This document shows, one piece after another, positions 1-10,017 of a stretch of DNA of 64,000 nucleotides. The notes beneath the pieces are model-generated. The model was not told where the DNA came from, did no database searches, and saw only the letters and a program-made list of their open reading frames with translations. Source of the stretch: UBA10649 sp963700745 (GTDB lineage Bacteria; Actinomycetota; Actinomycetes; S36-B12); the NCBI GenBank assembly GCA_963700745.1, contig CAVOYT010000013.1:310001-374000 (forward strand), written 5' to 3'. Both the position numbers and the translations under genes were made by a program. How positions within the stretch are numbered: position 1 is the first letter of the stretch; every line of letters starts with the position of its first letter.

Positions 1-638
1 TCCAGCGACGTGGCGAGGCAGAAGATCGCCATGATCTCTGACGCCACGACGATGTCGAAGCCGTCCTCGCGGGGGTAGCCGTTGCCGGGTCCGCCCAGCG
101 CGACCGTGATGTCTCGCAGCGCGCGGTCGTTCATGTCGACCACGCGCTTCCAGGTCACCCGACGCACATCGATGCCCAGCGCATTGCCGTGGTGCACGTG
201 ATTGTCGATGAGGGCCGCCAGCAGGTTGTTCGCGAGTCCGATCGCGCTGAAGTCGCCCGTGAAGTGAAGGTTGATGTCCTCCATCGGCACGATCTGTGCG
301 TAACCGCCGCCTGCTGCCCCGCCCTTCATGCCGAACACCGGGCCCAACGAGGGCTCTCGCAGGCAGATCATGGTTCGCTTGCCGATGTGGGTCAGGCCGT
401 CTCCGAGGCCCACGCTGGTGGTTGTCTTGCCCTCGCCGGCCGGCGTCGGGCTGATCGCGGTGACCAGGATCAGCTTGGAGTCGGCCTTCTCGGGCAACGA
501 GGCGAGGTACTGCAGCGAGACCTTCGCCTTGAAGTGGCCGTACGGCTCGACGGAGGCCTCGGGGATGCCGAGCCGGTCCGCGACCACGCTGATCGGGTCC
601 ATGGTGGCGGCCTGGGCGATCTCGATGTCTGGGGGCAC
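1..638 (-). CDS. fhs: Formate--tetrahydrofolate ligase, N-terminal part (cut by window edge)
   Basis: Joins formate to tetrahydrofolate using ATP, or runs in reverse to release formate and make ATP (cytoplasmic C1 metabolism). About 212 N-terminal residues are visible; the family is about 550 long, and the rest lies outside the window. The ATP-binding loop TPAGEGKTT is at residues 65-73, followed by the family stretches LREPSLGPVFGMKGGAAGG and DFSAIGLANNLLAALIDNH. The GTG start was chosen because AAGGAG lies 6 bases upstream. No frame break is seen in this part. It is the last visible gene of the minus-strand run that begins with betaine demethylation genes, 39 bp after etfA. That context suggests it handles C1 units stripped from betaine, dimethylglycine and sarcosine. 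Family assignment is certain; direction of flux is inference. Confidence 0.95.
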   Translation of the reverse strand, partial: MPPDIEIAQAATMDPISVVADRLGIPEASVEPYGHFKAKVSLQYLASLPEKADSKLILVTAISPTPAGEGKTTTSVGLGDGLTHIGKRTMICLREPSLGPVFGMKGGAAGGGYAQIVPMEDINLHFTGDFSAIGLANNLLAALIDNHVHHGNALGIDVRRVTWKRVVDMNDRALRDITVALGGPGNGYPREDGFDIVVASEIMAIFCLATSL

Positions 639-677
639 GAGCGACTCCTTGAGAGTGGGAGATGAGGGAGGTCCGCG

Positions 678-1630
678 TCAGTTGGCAGTGGCCGCGCGTG
701 CCTTCTCGATGAGCAGCGGCAGGAAGGCGTGGACGTCGCCGACGACCGCGTAGTCGGCGGCCAGCATCATCGGCGCCTGAGCGTCGGTGTTGACGGCGAC
801 GATGGTCTTGCTGTTCTTGCAGCCGGCCAGGTGCTGCGTGGCTCCACTGATCCCGAACGCCAGGTACAGGTCGGGTGCCACCTTCGTGCCGGTCTGGCCG
901 ACCTGCTCGGCATGCGGGCGCCAGCCCTCGCTCGTGACCACGCGCGAGCAGCCGACCGTCCCGTGCAGCAGATCGGCCAGCTGCTCCAGGAGGGCGAACG
1001 GCTCGGGTCCGCCCATGCCACGGCCGCCGGAGACGACGACCTTCGACTCCGCGAGGGTGACTCCGGTCGCCGCCGCTCCGACACGATCGACGATCCGAAC
1101 CGCAAGATCGGCATCGTCGAGGTCGGGAGTGAAGGCCTGCAGAGCTCCGCCAGCGGGCGACTCGGTGGCCGTCACGGAGTGCGCAAGGACAGTTGCGCAG
1201 CAGCGTCGGTGCGATGACGGAGGACTCCTCGAGCAGGTTGCCGCCCCACCGGGCGCGAGTGACCTCGAAGGGCGAGCCGATGGTGATCTCGACGCAGTCC
1301 GTCGCCAAGGGGGCATCGAGGAACGCGGCGACGTGTGCCATCACCTCGTTGCCACGGGCGAGTGCCACCGGCCAGAACACAGGCGGGGGAGAGCGTTTCG
1401 ATCAACTGCACGATGGACTTGGCGATGGCGCGGGGCGCATAGTCCGAGAGGCCCGCATGCTCGGCGACGTGCACGACGCTGGCGCCGTAGGCGGCAGCGG
1501 TTGCCGCCGCCGGAGCGTCGCCGGCCACGACGGCCTGCACGTCAGAATCGAGGCTACGGGCGAGGGTCAGCGCCTGCGAGAGAGACCGGGTCGGCCACAC
1601 CCCGGTCATGTCGACATGGACGAGTATCAC
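678..1630 (-). CDS. etfA: Electron transfer flavoprotein alpha subunit (two frame breaks)
   Basis: FAD-binding alpha subunit that, with EtfB, takes electrons from flavin dehydrogenases and passes them to the respiratory chain. The restored protein is about 316 residues, the usual size. The N-terminal domain starts VILVHVDMTGVW. The C-terminal FAD domain carries VVSGGRGMGG, GQTGTKVAPDLY, GISGATQH and VNTDAQAPM, all typical of EtfA. The GTG start overlaps the etfB stop (GTGA), so translation is probably coupled. Two single-base insertions break the frame near 1347 and 1193; dropping one base at the first restores GTPRGNE. The placement directly after the FAD-GcvT dehydrogenase and EtfB indicates it is the electron acceptor for dimethylglycine/sarcosine oxidation. 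That partnership is inferred from order only. Confidence 0.9.
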
Positions 1631-2389
1631 GACAGGACTCCGATCTCGCGGAACACCTCGACGAGCGCTTCGGCACCCTCGGCATTCGGCTCCAGAACTT
1701 TCGTGCCCTTGTCGGTTGCCGGCGGCACGACCAGGCGGTGCTTGACGATGCGCGGCTCGCCGAGCGGCGACCTCGTGGGTGGTGACGGGCTTCTTGCGTG
1801 CCTTGATCCGCCCCGGCACCGACGGGTAGCGAGGAATGTTGAGGCCGTCCTTGACCGTGAGCACGGCCGGCAGGCTCACCTCGTATACCTCGCGCTCGGT
1901 GCCGACAGCGCGTTCGCAGCGAGCCTTGCCGTCGTCGATGACAAGCCCCTTGACGTTCGTGACGACGGGAAGTCCGAGAGCGTGGGCGAGCCGGATGCCG
2001 GTCTGGTAGCCGCCCGACGTCGGCCGACTCCGAACCGAGCACGATGAGATCGAACGACGCGCCGTCGGCGCGGATGGCCTCGACGAAGACGCGGCCACCG
2101 TCGCCTGCGGATCGGGCTCTGTCCCGTCGGTGACCGCGATGATCGCGCGGTCGGCCCCGATCGCGAGCTGTTCGCGCAACTGCTCCTCGGACTCGGCGGT
2201 CCCCATCGACAGGAGCGTGACCGAACCACCATGCTGCTCGATCAGTTGCACGGCGGCCTCGACCGCGTTCTCCTCGTGCGGGCTCAGCTGGAAGCCGAGC
2301 CGTCGCGTGTCGACGTCCATGCTGTCGTCGGTGAGGACGAGGGCGCTGCCGACGGCAGGTACGCGCTTGATGCAGACGAGGATCTCCAT
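1627..2389 (-). CDS. etfB: Electron transfer flavoprotein beta subunit (three frame breaks)
   Basis: AMP-binding beta subunit of the electron transfer flavoprotein, about 253 residues when restored. It starts MEILVCIKRVPAVG and continues with LGFQLSPHEENAVEAAV. The family signature region VLGSESADVGGYQTG is followed by LPVVTNVKGL and LPAVLTVKDGLN; the end reads REIGVLS. Its ATG overlaps the stop of the upstream dehydrogenase (TGATG), and its own stop overlaps the etfA start. Breaks lie near 2095, 2010 and 1765. The first behaves as a missing base, the other two as extra bases, which agrees with the net length. Tight overlap with both neighbours indicates a three-gene translational unit. Confidence 0.9.
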
Positions 2390-4914
2390 CAGCCCATGAT
2401 CCGATCGTTGGCGACGTCGAACAGGGGAGCGTTGCCGACGCGGGCGACCGTGACGGGGTACTGCTCGCCCAGGTACTCGACCAGCAGGCTGCGTGCCCTC
2501 GACCGCGTGCTCCGGGGGCAGGTACGACATCAGGACGTGCTTACCGAGCGACGGGGCCGAGCCCGCGCTGGTCGCGTAGGAGCGGCGGTTCTTGCGGTCG
2601 GTGATCGGCTGGCCGTCGAGGGTCAGGATGGGCTCACGGCCCATCATGTACCGCTTCTCGCCCGTCGACGACGTGTGGTCGTCGACGGTGAGCGAGCACA
2701 GGACGGCGGCGGGCTCCTCGTCACGGTGAGCCAGGTGCGCGGCCTTGCCGACGAAGTCGGCGATCCTTGACCTTCTTCATCTGCATGCCGGCCTCAACGA
2801 CCGTGTACTCGGTCTCCAGCTCGTTGCCGTAGGCGCGGTACGACTTCTCCAGTCGACCCGTGGTGCCGTAGACGCCGATGCCGACGGGGATCATCCCGAC
2901 CGGCTGGCCTGCATCCCAGAGGAGGTCCCACAGGCGAGCACCCTGCTCGATGGGCACGTAGAGCTCCCAGCCCGAGGTCACCGACGTAGGAGATGCGCGA
3001 TGCGAGGACGCGCAGCGGCCCGATCTCGATGACCCGGCAGGTGCCGAACGGGAATCCGTCGTTGGACACGTCGTCGTTGGTCACCGACTGGAGGATCTCG
3101 CGGGCGACGGGGCCCCAGATCCCGAGAGTCGTGTAGGTCGAGGTGAGGTCGACGACCTGCGCGGTGCCGTCGGCGGGCAGCTGATCGGTGAACCACTTCT
3201 TGTCGGCCATGCCGTGGGCGCCGCCGGTGACGACCCGGAAGTGGTCATGCGCCAGGCGCATGATCGTGAGGTCGGACTTGAAGCCGCCGTTGGGCGACAG
3301 GACCGGGGTGTAGACGACCTTGCCGACGGCGACGTCCATCTGGCGCAGGGCGGTGCGCTGCACCGTGTCCAGCGCGCCCGGGCCGATCACGTCGAAGATG
3401 CAGAATGCCGTGAGGTCGACCAGGCCGGCGGTCTCGCGCATCTGCAGGTGCTCGGCGTTGATGATCGGTGACCACCAACGGGCCTCCCACTCGGCGGTGC
3501 GCGGCATCACGGCGTCGCCGAACTTCTCCACGAGCGGGGCGTTCGACTCGTACCAGAACGGGCGCTCCCACCCGACCGTCTCGAAGAAGACGGCGTCGAG
3601 GGCCTTCTCGCGCTCGTAGTAGGGCGACAGGCGCACGTTGCGGTTGCTTGCCCACTGCTCCATCGGATGGACGATGCCGTAGGTCTTGTTGAAGCCCTCC
3701 GACGTGCGGGCGACGATGTGCTCCCGGGTCTTGTGGTGGTCGTGGAAGCGCGCGATGTCGGAAGCATGCAGGTCGATCTCGGACTCGCCGAGGACCATCC
3801 ACTCGGCCACGGACTTGCCCGTGCCGGGGCCCTCCTTGATCCAGACCGCGGCGACGGACCACAGGCCCTTGACCTCCGGCGTCTCGCCGAGGATCGGCAT
3901 GCCGTCCGGGGTCAAGCGAGAGCAGGCCGTTGATGGCGTACTTCTGGCGCACGTTCTCGTCACCGATGATCTCGGGCATGAGCTCGAGGGAATGCTCGTC
4001 CTGCAGGTCGAAGTCGACCTGTGTGAACGGCATCTCGGTGGGGGAGAGGGCCGCCTCGGCATTGGACGGGATGTCGTCGACCTCGTGCAGGATCGGCCGG
4101 TGGGCGTACGAGCCGACCTCGAGGCCGGTGCCGTGCTGCCGCTCGTACATGTTGGTGTCCATGTCGCGGACGATCGGGTACTCGATGTCGCCCTTGGCGT
4201 CGGCGAAGCGCGGGACGGGGCCGATGTCCTTCATCTGGTGCACCGCGGGGGTCAGCGGGATGACGGCGCCGGCCATCCGGGCGATCTTCGGGCTCCAGCA
4301 GCCACAGGCGATGACGACGTAGTCGGCCTCGATGCGACCCTGGTCCGTCACGACGGCCTTGACGTGCCCGTCGACCACCTCGATGTCCAGGACCTCGGTG
4401 TTGGCGCGAGACGGTCAGGGCGCCCATCTCCATCGCGCGCTCGCGCATGATCGTGCCGGCGCGCAGCGAGTCCACCACGCACACGCTGGGGGTGTAGAAG
4501 CCGCCGAGGATGACGGTCTCGTCGATGTAGGGGACGAGCTCCTTGACCTGGTCAGGGGTGAGGATCTGCGTGTCGTCGATGTCGAAGGACTTCGCCGACG
4601 ACATGCGCCGCTGGAGCTCCTGCATGCGGGCGGGGGTGCGGGCGACCTCGATGCCACCGCACTCGGTGAGCACGCCCATCTCCTTGTACTGGCGCATGCT
4701 CTCGTGCGTGAGCTCGGTCATCTCCTTGGTGTGGTCCACCGGGAAGAGGAAGTTCGAGGCGTGACCGGTCGAGCCGCCCGGGTTCGGCAGCGGGCCCTTG
4801 TCGACCTGCACGATGTCGCGCCAGCCCAGGCGCGCGAGGTGGTAGGCCATGCGAGTTGCCGACGATGCCGGCTCCGATGATGACGGCCTTGGCCGACGTG
4901 GGCAGAGTGCTCAT
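2389..4914 (-). CDS. FAD-dependent oxidoreductase-GcvT fusion, dimethylglycine/sarcosine dehydrogenase type (six frame breaks)
   Basis: Oxidatively demethylates dimethylglycine or sarcosine and passes the C1 unit to tetrahydrofolate. The restored protein is about 839 residues, the usual length of this family. It begins MSTLPTSAK and then the dinucleotide-binding AVIIGAGIVGNS. A GGSTGHASNFLF motif follows, whose His matches the covalent-flavin position of the family. The DAO domain covers about residues 1-370, the GCV_T domain about 430-725 (RISYVGDLGWELYVP near its end), and the GCV_T C-terminal barrel ends with FDVANDRIMG. The ATG at 4914 follows GAGAGGGA. Breaks lie near 4853, 4402, 3915, 2985, 2765 and 2495; several sit at CTCG in gene sense. 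EtfBA directly downstream marks it as a dehydrogenase, not an oxidase. Whether it takes dimethylglycine, sarcosine or both cannot be read from the sequence. Confidence 0.88.
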
Positions 4915-4952
4915 TGCTTCCCTCTCGTGTGGTGACGTCGGTCGTGCTGCGG

Positions 4953-5629
4953 TCAGATGGCCCTGCGGACGTCGGCCTCGAAGCCAGTCGACATGCGAGG
5001 ACATGATCGATGCGGCGCGTTCGGCGTCGCCGTCGCGGATCGCCAGCAGCAGGTCGCGGTTCTCGGCCATCGCCTGATGCAGGTGCGTCACCTTGTCGAG
5101 GGCGAGGAACCAGATGCGCAGGGCGTGCATGTAGTGCTGCTCGAGAACACCGCGCAGGTACTCGTTGTGGGCGCAGCGGTACACGTGGTGGTGCACGCGC
5201 TGGTCCAGCTCGATCAGGTCGCGCATGTCGGGATCGCGCCCGGGCTCGGCCATCGCGTCGAGCAGGGCGTCGATGACGTCGAGGTCGTCGTCGGTGCGTC
5301 GTTCCGCGGCGAGGCGGGCCGCGAACGGCTCGAGCTCCTCGCGCAGCTCCGAGATGGCCGTCAGGTCGCGGGGATCCAGCGCCGCGACGAACATCCCCCG
5401 GCGCGGGTACACCTCGACGAGGTGCTCGTTCGACGAGCCGGCGCAGCGCCTCTCGGATGGGGGTGCGGCCCATGCCCAGCCGGTCCTGCAGGTCCGGCTC
5501 GCTGATCACGGCGCCCGGCGCGAGCTCGAGGGTGACGATCAGCCGACGGATGTCGCGGTAGGCGCGCTCGGCCAGCGACTCGTCGCCGGTGAGATCGGGC
5601 TCGACGAGGACGGCGATGGACACGGGCAT
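4953..5629 (-). CDS. GntR-family transcriptional regulator, FCD type (two frame breaks)
   Basis: DNA-binding regulator of about 224 residues. The N-terminal winged helix reads AYRDIRRLIVTLELAPGA, then SEPDLQDRLGMGRTPIREA. The FCD effector domain follows (LDPRDLTAISELREELEPF, LDQRVHHHVYRCAHNEYL, HVDWL) and the restored end is EADVRRAI. FCD domains bind small organic acids through metal-coordinating Asp/His residues. Breaks lie near 5430 (an extra base after GTC) and 4975. It sits between the DUF1638 gene and the dehydrogenase-Etf genes. It therefore probably controls the 4914-to-1 block, perhaps in response to dimethylglycine, sarcosine or a breakdown product (inference). Confidence 0.85.
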
Positions 5630-5668
5630 AGATATATCAGTTATCGCTCACCTGTACATCAGTTTCCC
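5630..5668 (-). promoter_or_regulatory. AT-rich promoter/operator stretch before the GntR gene
   Basis: This short stretch is far more AT-rich than its surroundings. Read on the minus strand it holds GATGTACAG, GATAACTG and the perfect palindrome GATATATC just before the GntR start codon. It could hold the -10 region and an autoregulatory site. No precise promoter can be fixed by eye. Confidence 0.35.
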
Positions 5669-5669
5669 C

Positions 5670-5738
5670 TCGTTGAGTGCGCAGTTGTGCGCCCATCGGA
5701 ACGGGCGGTCACGAGCGCCGCAGCTGCACACTCAACGA
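5670..5738 (-). terminator. Long inverted repeat at the end of the methyltransferase operon
   Basis: Arms of 15 bases (5670-5684, TCGTTGAGTGCGCAG, and 5724-5738, CTGCACACTCAACGA) pair except for one central mismatch. The enclosed ~39-base loop can fold further. It overlaps the last codons and stop of the DUF1638 gene and precedes the GntR promoter. It may be a terminator or a processing/attenuation structure separating the two transcription units. No U-tract is present, as is common in high-GC actinomycetes. Confidence 0.5.
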
Positions 5739-6361
5739 ACGGGGCGCTGGAGGGCATCGATGGCCGTGCTCGAGGGCGCGGGCGAGACCGTCCTCGGGGG
5801 GCACCGGCAGCACCTCGAGCGGGAGCCCGAGGCGCTCGGCGGCCCGGTCGGCGGCGCGCTCGAGATCGGTCGTCCGGCGGCCGGCCAGCCACACGACGCG
5901 GGTGTAGTGCCGGAAGTAGTCGTCGCGCAGCTCGCGGGTGCCGGTCCAGCCCGAGTTCGCGCCACACCAGCCGCTCGAACCCGGCGACGAGGAAGTCGGT
6001 GAGGAAGTACGTGCCGGGCTGCTCCTCGGAGAGGCGGGCCACGACGTCGGCCCCGGCGTAGACGTCGTAGCAGTGCGCGCCCCGGAGTCGCACGAGCCCG
6101 AGCCGCGCGCAGACCTCGTCGAGCGCCCCGTAGGTGCCGCAGTCGGCGTAGGCGATCGCGATCCGGTCGTACCGGGGCGCGAGCTCGGCCGACCCGTGCC
6201 TCGACGGCTGCGGCGATCCGCTCGGGGTGGTTGTGCAGAAGCGGAGGAAGCGGGTGGACGTCGACCCGCCAGCCGCGCTCGGCGGCGATCGCCGCGATGT
6301 CGACGCTCAGCGCGCCGCAGGCGATCACCGCTGTGCGGTCAGGAGGGGAAGGCGAGCTCAT
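5709..6361 (-). CDS. DUF1638 domain protein (two frame breaks)
   Basis: The protein has about 216 residues and belongs to the DUF1638 family, whose function is unknown. It is often encoded near corrinoid methyltransferase genes. Visible parts are MSSPSPPDRTAVIACGALS, LPPLLHNHPERI, YDVYAGADVVARL, GTYFLTDFLVAGFERLVW, then DYFRHYTRVVWLAG and LGLPLEVLPV. A GALS/HNHP start and a G-T-YFLTDFLV centre fit the family. Its start lies inside the RACo gene (23-bp overlap), so the two are translated together and a linked function in corrinoid handling is likely. Breaks lie near 6195 and 5950. The C-terminal codons form part of an inverted repeat. Confidence 0.8.
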
Positions 6362-8209
6362 CGACGAACCGGTCGTTGAAGTCGGTGCGATCGGAGAGCT
6401 CGAGGTACTCGATCTCCCGGATCAGGGCCGCTGCCCCGTGGCGTTCGGGGCCGGACAGCAGCGACATCTTGGCCCCCTCGCCGGCGACGTTCCCGGCGCT
6501 GACGATGCGCAGCACCGGGATCTGGGGAACCAGGCCGATGCGCACCGCGTTGCGGGCGGACAGGTAGGTGCCGAAGGAGCCGGCCAGCAGGACCTGCTGG
6601 ATGTCGGCGGGATCGGCGCCGAACTCCTCGACCAGGAGCTTCCAGCCCGGTCGAGATGGCCGCCTTCGCGAACTGCAGCTCGCGGACGTCGCGCTGGCTC
6701 AGGAACACGGCGTCGTGCGTCTCGCGTCTCCTCGGCGAGGATGAAGACACGCTCGCCGTTGACCTCGCGCAGCCGCGGCGCCAGGACCGGGAAGCCGCGC
6801 TGGCCGCGCCTCCTCGGGGATGTACCGGCCGCTCGGGTCGATGATGCCGACGCGCGCCAGCTCGGCGACCGCGTCGACGAGGCCCGAGCCGCAGAGCCCG
6901 ACGGGCTCCGCGTCGCCGATCACCTGGAGGTGCACGCCCTCGTCGTCGATCGTCACGACCTCGATGGCGCCGGCGGCCGCGCGCATGCCGCACTTGATCG
7001 ACGCGGCCTCGAAGGCCGGTCCGGCCGGGGCCGCGGTGGCCATGAGGCGCTCGCCGTCGCCGAGGACGATCTCGCAGTTGGTGCCGATGTCGATGAACAG
7101 GCGCAGCCGCTTGTCGCGGTCCATCCCGGTGGCGAGGGCGCCGGCGATGATGTCGCCGCCCACGTAGGCCCCGAGGGCCGGGAAGAGGAAGGCGCGGGCG
7201 CGCGGGTTGAGCGCGAAGCCGAGCTCGCTGGCGAGCATCGTCGGGTAGGACTCGGTCGCGAGGATGAACGGAGCGACGCCCAGCGGCTCGGGGTCGATGC
7301 CGAGGGCGATCTGCGTCATCGTCGCGTTGCCGGCGATGGCCACCTCGTAGATCTCCGCCGGGTCGATGCCGCCCTCCTCGCACACCTCCGCGGCGAGCTC
7401 GGCGAGGGTCTCGTGGGCGAGGAGCTGCAGCTTGTCCAGCGCGTTCGGGTCGAGCATGGTCGCGCTGATGCGGCTGATGACGTCGGCGCCGAACGGCTGC
7501 TGCTTGTTGAGCATCGAGGCGACCGCGATGGGAGTGCCCGTCGACAGGTCGAGCAGCGTGGCGACCACGGTCGTGGTGCCGAGGTCGCAGGCGATGCCGT
7601 AGAGGCGGTCCGCCGTGTCACCGGGCTCGACGGCGACGAGCATGTCGTCGACCACGACGGCGGTGACGTCGAAGTCGCTCGCCCGGAGGATCCGTGGGAG
7701 GTCGCGCAGCACGTGCGGATCGATGTTCTCGGTGAGGTCGGTGATCTCGTCGAGCACGCGACGGGAGTCGGGCCGCTGGTCGGTCAGGGTCGGCTCGGTC
7801 ATCGTGATGTGTCGCTTGACGACCGACGGCCGCAGGATGACCTGGCGGCCCACGCCGACGGTGGCGGCCTTTGGGCCGGGTCGTCAGCGGCGGGACATGG
7901 ATGCGCAGGTCGCAGGTGGCGTTGGCGATGCAGGCCAGCCGCCAGCCGTCGGCGAGCTGCTCCGGGATCGAACGCCCGCGAGTCGAGTCGGCCGACCGGC
8001 ACGCTGCCGTCGAGGACCTGGACCTTGCACTTCTTGCAGGTGCCGTGGCCCCCGCAGGTGGAGTCGATCGCGATGCCGTTCCAGCTGGCGGCGTCGAACA
8101 CCGACACGCCGGTGGGCACGCGAACGCTCTTGCCGGACGGCTCGAAGGACAGGTCGACCCGGGCGAGGGTGGAACCGTGGGGCGCGTCGCTCTCGTGCTG
8201 CTGGTCCAT
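6339..8209 (-). CDS. Corrinoid activation protein, 2Fe-2S ferredoxin plus ASKHA ATPase, RACo type (five frame breaks)
   Basis: Reductively reactivates corrinoid protein that has been oxidised to Co(II), using ATP. The restored protein is about 621 residues. The N-terminal ferredoxin carries DSTCGGHGTCKKCKVQV, with a further Cys in the restored ACIANATCDL. The C-terminal ASKHA/DUF4445 part has GIACDLGTTTVVATLLDLS, VAIAGNATMTQ, LRLFIDIGTNCEIVLGDG, GLCGSGLVDAVAEL and SAGNVAGEGAKMSLLS. I chose the ATG at 8209 because it begins just before the ferredoxin fold; TAGGAGC lies about 13 bases upstream. Breaks lie near 7970, 7872, 6815, 6725 and 6650. It follows the methyl-THF methyltransferase by 16 bp and overlaps the DUF1638 gene. 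Its presence shows that the neighbouring corrinoid protein cycles through Co(I). Confidence 0.9.
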
Positions 8210-8225
8210 GCGGGGGATCGTGCTC

Positions 8226-9089
8226 CTACTCGGCGGCGGCGGCCTGGCGTGCGCGATGGGCGGCGATCCAGTTCGCGCCCCACTCATCATTGCCCAGCAT
8301 CAGGTCGGCGGCGCGCACGGCCATGACGATCTGGGCGGTGCGGGCGTCCATGATCGCGCTGGTGAGGCCCACGGTCATCGCCATGGGGAGGAATACCGAG
8401 TTGAGGGTGTGGCGGTCGGGCATCCCGAACGACACGTTCGAGGCACCGAGGGTCATGTTGACGCCGACCTGCTCCCGGATGAGCCGGATGGTCTCGAGGG
8501 TCCGGACGACCATCGTGGAGTCGGCGCCGATCGGCATCGCGAGCGGATCGATGACGATGTCCTCGATCGGGATCTGGTACTTGGTCGTGGCGTAGTCGAC
8601 GATGACCTTCGTCAGCTCGAGGCGCCGCTCGGGCTCCTCGGGGATCTCGAACTCGTCATTGGGCAGGGCGATGATCGCCGCGCCGTACTTCCGCACGAGC
8701 GGCAGGATCAGGTCCATCCGCTCGGTCTCGGCGGTGACGGAGTTGACCAGGGCCTTGCCCTGGTAGACGGACAGGCCCGCCTCGAGCGCCTCCACGACTG
8801 ACGAGTCGATGCACAGCGGAAGGTCGGTCATCTCCTGGATCATCCGCACGGCGGTGGCCAGCGCCTCGGGCTCGTCGATCAGCGGAGCGCCCATGTTCAC
8901 GTCGAGCATGGTCGCCCCGCCCGCGACCTGTGCCTGGACGTCGGCCTCGAGGGCCGAGTAGTCGCCGGCACGCAGCTGCTCCTGGAACTTCTTGCGACCG
9001 GTCGGGTTGATGCGCTCGCCGATGATGCAGAACGGCTGGTCGGGGCCGATCGTGATGGACGTCGTGGCCGAACTAAGCACTGTGTGCAT
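8226..9089 (-). CDS. Methyltetrahydrofolate:corrinoid methyltransferase (pterin-binding family)
   Basis: The protein has 287 residues with no frame break. It has the pterin-binding TIM-barrel fold shared by dihydropteroate synthase, AcsE and MtgA. Motifs are FCIIGERINPTGRKKF, TMLDVNMGAPLIDEPEAL, LPLCIDSSVVEALEAGL, KALVNSVTAETERMD and GASNVSFGMPDRHTLNSVFL. These match corrinoid/iron-sulfur protein methyltransferases. It should move the methyl group from the methylated corrinoid protein to THF, the reverse of the acetogenic direction. It overlaps the end of metF by 17 bp. It has no methionine-synthase or B12-binding domain, so the separate corrinoid protein at 10404-11070 is the expected partner. 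Exact role by family and context; no catalytic evidence here. Confidence 0.9.
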   Translation of the reverse strand: MHTVLSSATTSITIGPDQPFCIIGERINPTGRKKFQEQLRAGDYSALEADVQAQVAGGATMLDVNMGAPLIDEPEALATAVRMIQEMTDLPLCIDSSVVEALEAGLSVYQGKALVNSVTAETERMDLILPLVRKYGAAIIALPNDEFEIPEEPERRLELTKVIVDYATTKYQIPIEDIVIDPLAMPIGADSTMVVRTLETIRLIREQVGVNMTLGASNVSFGMPDRHTLNSVFLPMAMTVGLTSAIMDARTAQIVMAVRAADLMLGNDEWGANWIAAHRARQAAAAE

Positions 9090-10017
9090 GCTGCTCCTCG
9101 AAACGCGGGCCGATGGCTAGGTCCTCCGTCAGTCGTCGAACGCTGTCGTCGTGCCGGAAGTCGGTGATGTGCAGTCCGGCGACGCCGGGGATCGACAGCG
9201 CATGCTCCGCGAGCTCGCGGACCAGCTGGTAGGACTCCTCCAGGGGGTCCTCGCTGCCGGAGACGCGGTCGATGGTCGCCTGCGGCACGTTGATGCCCGG
9301 GACGTGCTCGTTCATGAAGCCCAGGGCGCGCGCGGTCTTGGTCAGGCACACGGTCGGGAGGATGGCGGCGCGCTCGGCGACCCCGTTCGCCACGCAAGCC
9401 GCCATGAAAGCCTCGAGCTGCTCGGGGCGGTAGTGGATCTGCAGCTGAAGGAAGCGTGCGCCGGCGTCCACCTTCTTCAGGGCGCGCTCGGCGCGGTGCT
9501 CCAGCGGCGGAGCGGTGGGGTTCTCGACGGCGCCGACGAACAGGTGGGGCGGAGCCTTCATCGACCGACCGGACAGGTACATGCCGGTGCCCATGATCGA
9601 CGCCACCTTGACCAGCTGCGGGCCGTCGAGGTCGTACACGCGGCGGGCCTCGGGCTCGTCGCCCGCCGTGACGTCGTCGCCGGTCAGCGCGCAGATGTTC
9701 TGCACCCCGAACATCGAGACACCGACGATGTCGGACTGGATTGCGAGTCGGTTCTTGTCACGGCAGACGACCTGCAGGATCGGGTTGAAGCCGAGCTGGG
9801 TGAGCGCGATGGCCATGGCCGTGTTGGAGGCGTGCGCGTGCGCGGCCGGGTTGTCGGTGACGTTGATCGCGTCGACCCAGGGCGCGAGCCGCTCGGCCGC
9901 CGCCCGGATGTCGTCGAGGGTGCCGCCGTCGAAGGACGGGAACTCGGCCGTGGCGATGGGGCGGTGGCGCGACTCGCACAGACGCTCGAAGGCGTTGGCG
10001 ACGCCGGCGGCGCTCAT
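9073..10017 (-). CDS. metF: Methylenetetrahydrofolate reductase, MetF family
   Basis: Interconverts methyl-THF and methylene-THF through a TIM-barrel FAD enzyme. The protein has 314 residues and an intact frame. Visible parts are RPIATAEFPSFDGG, WVDAINVTDNPAAHAHASN, LQVVCRDKNRLAIQSDI, QNICALTGDDVTAGDEPEA, FLQLQIHYRPEQLEAFM and GVAGLHITDFRHD. The E-F-P start, the RDRN-like CRDKNR and the LTGD motif are MetF hallmarks. The ATG overlaps the stop of the MetV-like gene (ATGA). In this operon it should work in the oxidative direction, turning methyl-THF made from betaine into methylene-THF. The MetV-like partner upstream supports a two-subunit enzyme as in acetogens (inference). Confidence 0.92.
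   Translation of the reverse strand: MSAAGVANAFERLCESRHRPIATAEFPSFDGGTLDDIRAAAERLAPWVDAINVTDNPAAHAHASNTAMAIALTQLGFNPILQVVCRDKNRLAIQSDIVGVSMFGVQNICALTGDDVTAGDEPEARRVYDLDGPQLVKVASIMGTGMYLSGRSMKAPPHLFVGAVENPTAPPLEHRAERALKKVDAGARFLQLQIHYRPEQLEAFMAACVANGVAERAAILPTVCLTKTARALGFMNEHVPGINVPQATIDRVSGSEDPLEESYQLVRELAEHALSIPGVAGLHITDFRHDDSVRRLTEDLAIGPRFEEQHAHSA

Noticed and set aside
6231..8801. Very long open frame on the plus strand
   Set aside because: It is antisense to the RACo and methyl-THF methyltransferase genes. Composition is that of a high-GC shadow frame with no family motif.
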